NCBI RefSeq assembly: GCF_040436345.1
Contig: NC_133232.1
Span: 11,895,501 to 11,959,500 of the forward strand
DNA: 64,000 nucleotides
DNA from: Pagrus major
Taxonomy: Eukaryota > Chordata > Actinopteri > Spariformes > Sparidae
Direction of reading: 5' to 3'
The position numbers and the translations under genes are program-made. This document shows positions 55,641 through 64,000 of this stretch, in pieces (the stretch's first letter is position 1; every line of letters begins with the position of its first letter). The notes under the pieces are model-generated. The model saw only the letters and a list, made by a program, of their open reading frames with translations. It made no database searches and had not been told where the DNA came from.

Positions 55641-58600
55641 CCCCAGAATACCAGCAGTTATTTATTCTTTCTGTGTCTTCAGCAATTTGACACCACAGTA
55701 ACCATGTGATTGTGTTTTCTTTTTTCTTTTAATAAGTAGCACTGGGTTTGTTTTGGTCCCAGATTAAATTCAGCTAATTTGTGCATTTTGTGTATTTTTA
55801 TTATTATTATTGTGTTATGTGTTGTGCAGCCATTCAAGCTGTGGCTCTCCCTGGAAAAACTGCACTGGTACACGTGAGCTCATATTCTGTGACAACAGTG
55901 CCACCTGCTGACTAAGTAATATTTTGCAGCTTGACTGATCTTTCATTGTAGAAACCTGCAAATAACTTGTTAAGTTCAGTTCAGGACTGTCTGACATTCT
56001 TGGTGTAGGTTTGGGTATGCCAATTACAAGCTCCCTTAAAACTTGCAACATCATGTCATGTGTTTTTGAGTTTGTATGCATGTGTATTGAGTTTCTGAAG
56101 AACAAAATTGTTCGTCAAAAACTATACTATGGGCATGTAATTCACTGTCACACCCTGGATCTATAATTACAACTAATTCTTAATTTATGACCATTTATTC
56201 CCTTTATAAAGCAGCCAATTTGCATTAAGATTGAATTATCTCAAGACTTGGCTATAATGGGTACAAATGAGTGACTGGAATATTTTGGAAGCAGCTACTG
56301 AACATTTGCCACAACTTTAAAATAAATAATTTAATATAATGACCACAGCCTGTGCATGTCAACAATTTTTGTAAGAAGCTGAAAGTATTCTAAATTGTGT
56401 TAAATCCTGAGAAAGGACTCAAACGTAATGAATATACCCCATTAAAAACCATTGTATGCATTCAAAACCTTTGTGCCATAGAACTCCATTAGCCAAAATT
56501 AAACTCAATGTGCTGCACTGGGCGATATGTTCCTTCATTACCATGAATACACGTCGTTTATGGTTTTAGATTCAATGCCACATACGGCAGCGTCAATTGT
56601 GGATTAATAGACTCTTATAAAGTCCCCATCAAGTTTTACAATTTGCTCCTGTGAGTAAAACTTCAGCAGTATAGCAGCCAGTTTCAGTAAGACCAGTTGT
56701 TCAGGAACACATGTGCATAGAGCACCAAACCACAGACCAAGGAACCTAAAAATAGGGGAAGGGTCATTAAGTCACTGAATCTCGCTTTGCGGTAAGACTG
56801 TGGTGTCTGCTGTATTGAAGTCAATGGGAGATGCACAAGGAACACACTAAAAACCAACATCTCTACATCATGACTTCTGATTAATACATGCCTCCAGAAA
56901 ATGAAAGAACACAGTAGGTTAACCAGCGATTTTCCCCCCTAAATGATTGACAGGCCGATAATCAAATGACACAGGTCTAACTGATTTCCGCTGACGAGAC
57001 CGCTAAGGAGCCTTTCCTCACAAATTTGAGGACAGGAACAATGTGTTAAGATATCTGTCGTCGACCTGCTCTCTGAAATGTCATTTTTTGGAGGCATTTC
57101 TGTTTCAGAAGTCATACAACGTAGATATGTTGGGTTTTAGACTTTCTCCATGCGTCTCCCATTGAAATCAATATAGCTGACAGTCTGGCACCAAAACGAG
57201 ATTTGGTGACATAAAGATCCTTCCTTCTTTCGTGTCTTGCCACAGACCGGGAAGTCATTAACTGAGACACACAGCTAACACTTGATTTATTCTAAAGGCC
57301 TTCATTTTAATTTTGAAAGTGTATTTAAAAACAACCACATCACAACTGGACAGTGCTGCAACATCAAATTGTATTCAAACATTTATGATTATTTTAATTA
57401 AAAAAACACCAGATTTTACATTCCATCAAGGCTTATGTGATCATTTCCTGTACATGCCAAACATACGTGATGCCTTCAGGACATTTTCCAACAGAACGTA
57501 GAACGATTTCCATTTACAGCCTCAACCTCAATCAGGTTGATCAGACTTGGCTGAAACATGTGGTGTATCGATGACGAGCAGAAAAGCAGTCATATTTGAG
57601 CATGTAGACTGAGTAAGGAACCTTTCCACTCATTCTGAGAACAGACCAGCAGGAAAACTCTGGACACACAGGAACACAAAGCACAAGTATTACCAGACAG
57701 CTCATTCCCAAGTTAATGTCAGACTACTACAAGAAGCATGTTTCAGGTCTTCAGTCAGGTTCTGGTAAATAGTTATTACTCGAACCTGTGCCAAAGTCCG
57801 GAGGTTTCTCTCCCAATACCAAGATTCCACAGCAGAGAGGAGGAGGTCTCTGCCACAGCAGTACAAGATTGGGTTTACACATCTCCACATACAAAGAACT
57901 GTATCACACCAAGATGTCATACATACCCTGGTGAGTCAGTTCTATGCACTCGTTTGACGCTCCCTGACGGCCAGCTGTTCCCCATGCTCCTGTAGAGAAA
58001 TTAAGAGCAATAAGTGACAATGGACCCATACTACTGGTCGCTGCAGACAGTTGCAGCTGCTATGCTCAAGCTTTCAAGTTCACCATGGTGTTTTTTTCTG
58101 CATGCTGCGTTATATTTTATCATCACAACATGTATAATGACTTGACTGAAGGTACACTGGTTCAGCCACACTCACCTTCAGTCAGTCTGGAGCATGACTG
58201 TCAGCTCCAAACTGAGCAGCTCATCAAAGACTCTGCCTGCAACATATGCAAGAAAAGTGTTCGATTCAGACAGGTTTAAAGAATGTTTTGAATTTCTGTT
58301 AACCGTTTAAGCAATTCTGTTTCACTTTAAAATGACATATCAGATGTGAAAAGAGTCCAATAAAATACAGATCCATGTAGATCTTTGCCATCCAAACCAA
58401 TAGTAAAATCACGTCAAACATTGGACCACAAACAGAACTGGGGTCTCATTTATAAATATTGTGCATGCACAAAATGGGGTCTGAAAGGTGTATTTCCCAT
58501 GTTAAATCAGATCAGTCAAATCAGCAGTGTCATTTGTACTTTCCCTTTTACTACAGCATAACTATTCAATAAACCCATTTTAAAAACCTAAAAGATAAGT

Positions 58601-61600
58601 TAACTCAAATCATTTCATCAGTGCCGTCTCACCATCACATTCACACCCCCGGAGCGCAGGGGAGAGGGCCGGACTGTTTGGTAATGAATCATCATCGTAG
58701 GTTGTGGAGATACAAGATTACCTCATATCATAGAATGAATACCATACACATAAAAACATACAAGTACGATTTCAGTCAGACGAACACTGGATACCATACA
58801 AACACCATCTTCTGCAGTCATCTCACCCAGAACATTTTCACTACCATCACATATGGATTGTGTAAATTAAGAACGTGTGGAAATAAAGTCAGTGACAGCT
58901 TTCGTCCAATCGTTACACTTCATATCCTCATGAGTCCTAATCATAACGCAGGCCGAGCCCACCTTAACTAAACGTCACTAAATAAAATCGTGTTCATGCA
59001 TCAAACTTCCATTTTCAAATGATCTCAGGGTGGGGGATAACACTGATCATTGCAACCATTTTGGAAAGTTGAACAGGCTGTGTGATCGCTTTAAACAAAT
59101 ACTGCTGTGCCACTCGTGCATAATGCTGCATTGACTGCACAGACTGTCACGGTCTTTGCACTGCTTGAGGACTATGAATGAACATTTACAATATATGCCT
59201 TGTAACCTCCACCTTACCAATAAACACCTTGTTCTCTGTGCCAGAAATATGTATTTTCTTTGTCTCTTGTCAATATGATAAACTGTAAAGGATGATTGAT
59301 CAGCAGGCTCATTTCCATGCATTTACATTCATAAAGGTGCTTTGCATTGACAACTTATGGTTGAATGTGGGTGCGGAGAAGGTGGAATAAGGGGCTGATC
59401 CATGTGTGCACATTTCCAAGTTAATTTGGGATTTATAAAAGGAAATTGCGCACTGTTTTTGTCTGTGTACAGTACATTTCCTCATTTGTACGCATATGCA
59501 AACATTAATTGTGGATTCTCTGCAGTTTTATAAATAAAACCCCTGTTCAGTTGGGCCATATTTACATCTACGGTTATACCTAGTTGTCCTGCATGTATTT
59601 GAATTACTTGGTTGCTACTGAGGCTGGAACTACCATTTTTATATCCAAGTGGGGTTTAAAATTGCACTTTTAAACCTTCAATCACAACTTGCATCATGTA
59701 ACACAAATGTCTGAACAAGCTATAGTAAATGATAGGACTTTGTGGTGTCACTTTGAATGTGCGGCCCTGCACTAGGCCTGCCCTGCTGTTGGATCAGGAC
59801 AGGCCACTCTCGTTGGGCTGTGCTCTGCAACAGCTCAGATGCAGCAGACTCTAAAACAGAGCCAGCATATCTGAGTCCAGGTACAAAGACTTCCTCTACC
59901 AGCACTGTAACACCGAGCCAGACACAGACTGCCTGGTCAGCTGACTTAGAGCTGGGGTGGGAGAAGGGGAACGACCATGTCATCTCAACTCTTGTCATGT
60001 AACTAAACCTGCACTCCCCTTGTAGGTTAGAAGAGGTCACATAGTAGCTCATGCATATTTACCTTAAGTGCCAAAGACAAGGCAGGAGGGTCAGTAGTTC
60101 TATTCCATGGCTGATGCTCTGCCTTGGGACTTGGTCATGAAGTGACCCAGCATCTTTGAAAGGGACAAAAAGGACCTCACGTAAGTCAAAACATTAGTGG
60201 GTAGGCAGTCTACAATAAGGCTCTGTTCACTGGAGTACAGGCCTTCAAGATTTCACAGAGGACAAAAAAGCCACCACCCACTAACATCTGACTTTTGCCT
60301 GTAATTTCAATGGGCACAGTCATTTTCTCCAGTGTGGATATCAGCTCCAGCTCCTACCAGCTGTGATGGAAACACAACACCCAGGTGAACATACTACCGG
60401 CCTTTTCAGGTGCAATGTTATGATGCACATTGGAGTTAAGGCTGCTGGCTTTTTTACATTTTTCCAGCGGACTCTGTTCTGCGCTTCATTGTCCAGTGGT
60501 TTCTGTGTCATTATCCAAGCCTTGCCAGTTGGCAACTCATGAGGAGAAAAAAAAGGGAAGACGTCTCACTCTTTGCTATCCCTAACCCTTCCAGAAAAAA
60601 AAAAAAAAAAGTCTTTGGCAATAAACATTTAAAAAAAAAAAAAAAAAGGGGTCAACTACGTATTTTGCGCAGGTTTACCTGAAAAAACAAAAAACAAAAG
60701 ACACTATACACACCAATTTTGGTGTAAATGTGGCATCAGAAATTGCTGGGGAAACGCTGGTGCAATTTATCCATTACATCAGCAGTGTTGGTAAATTTTG
60801 TAATGTTAGTCTACTCAATTTTTAATGACTAAGCCGACAAACTGTTTATACATTATAGGACTGCCAAGATGGCCCACTTTGGGATACAGATTTCCTGCTT
60901 TGATACAGTCAGCACTCCATTTTCACTGATAGGCAATTGTGATGGGCCACAATCAATCTTCTCAAACAGATTTACTGGGAATTAAGTTTTGATACCAGCA
61001 CATAGTGAAGTTATTGAACATTTTAATAAGAAGGTGAGGAGATTCTCCTATCACATTTTAATGAATGGTCAATCCTGACAATAACACGATGCACATCAGT
61101 CACTATTCTTATGGTTTAATGCAACTCCTTTAAGTTGGTTGATATTTTCGCATAGCTTCCAGTTTTTCCACTGCACACATTCTCCAGGACGGTGAATATT
61201 GTCAACCTAATTTAGCTAACGTTAGCCAACCGCAGTCCATGATGGTGCGCACTTGTGCAGCTTTTAACAGGGCAGCCCAGAAAAATCAGAAAGATTACAC
61301 AAGGATAGTATTACGATAACTCAAAAAGACACCGATAAACTAGTTTACATAAAAGCACAATTTCTGCACAGAAATATCGTCAGGTGTTCATTTTGCTTTA
61401 TAGCTGCATTGAACAGTTTAGAGTTAACTGACTGACTGTCATTAGAGTACCATTTGATATAATAACAAGAAAATATACTTCATTAATCCCCTTAGGGAAA
61501 TAACGTTTATAAATCAGAGTTGTTACACCAACATTCGTTTAAAAACAGCTGAAATACTTACCAGGTTTAACAGCAATCGGCCAGCAACCTGTTATGTATG

Positions 61601-61640
61601 GTGCTAGCAGACCGAAAGGCAGAATGGAAGTCACACACAC
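55641..61640. other. Intergenic stretch with weak exon-like pieces
   Basis: No recognised gene. A CTCF-like core on the - strand (GTCAGCAGGTGGCAC) lies at about 55898-55912. On the - strand, pieces at about 58256-58175 (acceptor TTGCAG, RVFDELLSLELTVMLQTD then stop, donor GTGAGT) and 57992-57930 (acceptor TCTACAG, donor GTATGT) have splice-like borders, but no family is recognised. Poly-A tracts lie at about 60595-60612 and 60630-60648. Confidence 0.35.
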
Positions 61641-62110
61641 ATTTATAAGGTGAATATGCCGATGTGCATTATGGGAAAAGAGGCGTCTTCTTCTTCTTCT
61701 TCTTCGTGGTCATTATGCTGCATTCCAGTTACATGGGAGACCACTCGCCCGAGTTGCGAAGTGGGAAATCTCGCAGCTGTCTCGCGACATTTCACGAGGC
61801 ACGCCCCCTTTTGGTCGGAATATCCACTGTCCGACTCGGTTCTCCTGCGAGTACACCGAGTTGAGCGAGGATAGACCATGGATCTATTATTAATGGATAC
61901 CAGACCAAAAATGGCGGCCGTTGATTTCAACGGAGTTGCTCGCCTGGCGCATACGCCGAAAAAGTTTCTGACTTCCGGGTTTACTTCCGCGTTATGGGGC
62001 CCATAGAGCATGCGCAGTTGAGTCACCCCCCATGATGCTCTGGGGCCTCCCATCATGCCCTGCGGCAATGAGAACGAGCAAATCGCGTTCTGGACAAGCG
62101 CTGCGCGCTC
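61640..62110. promoter_or_regulatory. GC-rich promoter-like patch
   Basis: A CpG-containing island-like stretch in AT-rich surroundings, with GCATGCGCAG (NRF1-type, about 62008-62017), TCTCGCGA (about 61780) and ATGGCGGCC (YY1-type, about 61911-61919). It also shares ACCATGGATCTATTAT with the giant foldback, so it may be a mobile-element promoter rather than a host one. The 141-codon - ORF across it has no recognised domain. Confidence 0.35.
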
Positions 62111-63158
62111 ATGAGTGCTTGTGGATGAGTTTGACCGGTAATGACAAATCTACACAATCAAATGATGGATTTATAGGGCACATCAACCGATGATGTTCTC
62201 AAAGTCATGGTTATAAACTGTACGTGGTTAATTTGTGTTGTTTTATTTATTTTTTTAAGTAAGGATAAAGCGAGTCATTTTTATTAAGGTTAATCTAAAA
62301 TAAAAAAAATATGGGATTCCCCACAATAATACAAGCTGTCATATTTATCAACCAAATGCCGGTAGGTAAATCTGTTTTGTCTATTAATGATCCCGTATGT
62401 GATATAGCCTACGACTTCTTGTCAGATTAAGTTTAAAGTTCTCATTGTTTTATAGGCTATATCGGCACATTCAAACAGGCAAGTCTTTCGTTATTAAGCG
62501 TTGTGCAGTCCCAATTATAGGCCTAATTAACTTTGCATTTGCTCTGTTTCTTTTACAGCTACGTGATATAGTTTGGATTTTACCTGAGTCATGGAAGGAG
62601 CTCCTGGACATTAAGTGTTATTCCTAGCCTGGTATCTTTTTATAGTCGACCCTAAAACACTGTTTTCTCCTGTAGTGAGATGTCAGAACCTATACTTCGC
62701 CACATGCTACTGAATTTTTAAAAAAAAAGAAAAAACTTTTTTCATTTCATTTCTTCACAAACTATTATCATTCTTATAATTACAATTTTCCGTTGTGTGG
62801 TGTATTTAACATAATTTGGTGTTCCTATGCAAGGCTTTATAATGAAACAGTTCAACACTTTTCAAAGTAATAATGTGATTTTACTGAACATGAACTATTT
62901 ACAATACAACGAACATAACATAACAAAACGAAAACAACATATGATAGATGATAGATAGAGTGGGTGAACAGTGTGATGGAAAAAAAGGCAACAAGTAAAA
63001 AAAAAAAAAAGGCCACCCTCACTTTCCCTGGTCTATTCGTGGGCTTAAATATATTTAGAAAAAAACAATAAAACCCACTATCAGGTTCGGGAAACTGCTT
63101 GCTCCAAAAAAAAAAAAAAAAGGAAACGAACAAAAAACCCTGACCCATTTTAAATGTT
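62111..63158. other. AT-rich intergenic / retroelement 3' region
   Basis: Poly-A tracts (for example 62999-63010, 63106-63121) and an inverted pair AAACCCACTATCAGG (about 63071) and CCTGATAGTGGGTTTT (about 63167). Probably the non-coding end of the element carrying the SGNH ORF. No gene. Confidence 0.4.
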
Positions 63159-63710
63159 TTACCTCACCTGATAGTGGGTTTTAAGGGTTTCAAAAATGTT
63201 TTTTAAAAAAATATCATTTCCCAAAGTGGAAAAATGAACTCCATCGCGCAAAAACAGACCAGGGCTGTTAAATTTGATGTGAGGGTGGCACACAGAAAAC
63301 CCACCCAACTCATTAACAAAGGACTTTACTACACTGTTCACCCACTTTCTGGCCTTGTTCAGTCTCGCCGGTTTGGCGCATCTCCACCGGCGCCTCTCCA
63401 CTATCTCGGACCAGACCACTGTCATCGCTGGAAAATTATTGTGGAGGTCCTCCAGGTCCCTCTTGATGTCCCCCACGAGTTGGACTCCCTTGGCCTTCCC
63501 CAGGTCGTTGCTGCCGCAAGCGACGACCAGGACATCGGGGGCCGCCCTGCCCCTCAAGCAGTCCATAAACATGGCTCGCAGGCTGTGCCACCTCAGGCCA
63601 CCCGACCCAAACCACAGGACACGGGCTTGGTCCAGGCCGAGGTTGGAGCCCACTGTCTCCCTGGCTCTTCCCTCCGCTCTCCGGACGTAGCTGTCCCCCA
63701 GTATCCACAC
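63159..63710 (-). CDS. SGNH-hydrolase-like ORF, retroelement type
   Basis: A 183-codon open frame beginning VWILGDSYVRRAEGRARE. SGNH blocks can be traced: block I GDSY with the nucleophile Ser (about residue 7), a Gly block FGSGGLRW, block III VVACGSNDLG (Asn), and block V FLRDGVHFSTLGN with the Asp-His pair. The frame opens with GTG, not ATG, and a splice-acceptor-like TTATTCCACAG lies just upstream, so this is likely a downstream exon or an internal domain of a longer polyprotein. SGNH-like domains of this type are carried by several fish retroelements (Ngaro/DIRS-type and some LINEs). No RT or recombinase is visible in the window, which ends about 300 bases further on. Lipase/esterase activity is plausible but unproven. 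Confidence 0.6.
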   Translation of the reverse strand: MWILGDSYVRRAEGRARETVGSNLGLDQARVLWFGSGGLRWHSLRAMFMDCLRGRAAPDVLVVACGSNDLGKAKGVQLVGDIKRDLEDLHNNFPAMTVVWSEIVERRRWRCAKPARLNKARKWVNSVVKSFVNELGGFSVCHPHIKFNSPGLFLRDGVHFSTLGNDIFLKNIFETLKTHYQVR

Positions 63711-63788
63711 GGTTTTCTCTGTGGAATAAAGGATCGTTTTCTTGTGTTAGACCCATATGGAGGATTTATAAACAAATTGACCAAATAA

Positions 63789-64000
63789 AAAAGTTTAATG
63801 CTTTAATCACAGATTGTTGCTCTCTTACTGGACTGTTCTTTTTGTGGCTCCATATTTGTCACTGGCTGTCTGTCACTATTCGTTTAAAAGACAGTGAAAG
63901 ATCATTTATTATATATTTTATCCATTGCATAGTTTGTGCTGATACAGATGTTTATATAAATGATAATGATATCGAAAATCGATCGAATTAAAGATGAAAA
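63789..64000. other. Window end, unassigned
   Basis: No recognised feature. Confidence 0.4.

Noticed and set aside
61643..62068. 141-codon - strand ORF over the GC-rich patch
   Set aside because: No recognisable domain, and an acidic run from a TCTTCT repeat. High GC makes long chance ORFs likely, and the region looks regulatory or repeat-derived.
63234..63788. 184-codon + strand ORF
   Set aside because: It mirrors the SGNH ORF on the other strand and has no domain of its own.

Overview
This is a vertebrate, almost certainly ray-finned (teleost) fish, genomic window. The coding signal is split into short exons with GT..AG introns. The background is AT-rich and packed with fish-type transposable elements: Tc1, Penelope-like, BEL/Pao, hAT, PIF/Harbinger, TTAA-flanked MITEs and SGNH-hydrolase retroelement ORFs. 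No bacterial, CRISPR, tRNA or rRNA feature was seen. Everything below was read by eye; family names come from recognised motifs, not from searches.

Two host genes can be reconstructed completely, and they are convergent. tctn1 (Tectonic-1, ciliary transition zone) lies on the + strand from 5699 to 19827 in 14 exons and encodes 618 aa. Its intron 10 is an AT-AC intron with near-ideal minor-spliceosome (U12) signals, and its intron 11 appears to be a GC-AG intron. hvcn1 (voltage-gated proton channel Hv1) lies on the - strand from 50200 down to 26470 in 5 exons and encodes 226 aa. The tctn1-hvcn1 pair matches the vertebrate neighbourhood known from human 12q24.

Layout: 1-5.6 kb is intergenic with MITEs and a CA microsatellite. 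5.7-19.8 kb is tctn1, whose introns hold a Penelope-like element (6.9-8.2 kb), nested MITEs (11.2-11.9 and 12.5-14.25 kb) and further Penelope-like tails. 19.8-26.4 kb is the gap between the two 3' ends, holding a decayed hAT transposase. 26.5-50.2 kb is hvcn1; its small exons are separated by large transposon nests: hAT, LINE, BEL/Pao 3' half plus LTR, Harbinger, an apparently intact Tc1 transposon with uninterrupted transposase (38.1-39.8 kb), a second broken Tc1, a 1.85 kb TTAA-flanked element, and a 2.75 kb giant inverted repeat with 1.3 kb arms inside intron 1. 50.2-64 kb is largely intergenic: a two-exon ZMYM/hAT-like N-terminus, a LINE tail, unassigned splice-like pieces, a GC-rich promoter-like patch near 61.7-62.1 kb, and a 183-codon SGNH-hydrolase-like ORF at the right end.

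The two host genes are not known to act together. The most unusual host-gene features are the consecutive non-canonical introns of tctn1 and a changed zinc-site residue in Hv1. The most unusual mobile features are the giant foldback, the intact Tc1 and the head-to-head Penelope-like tails.
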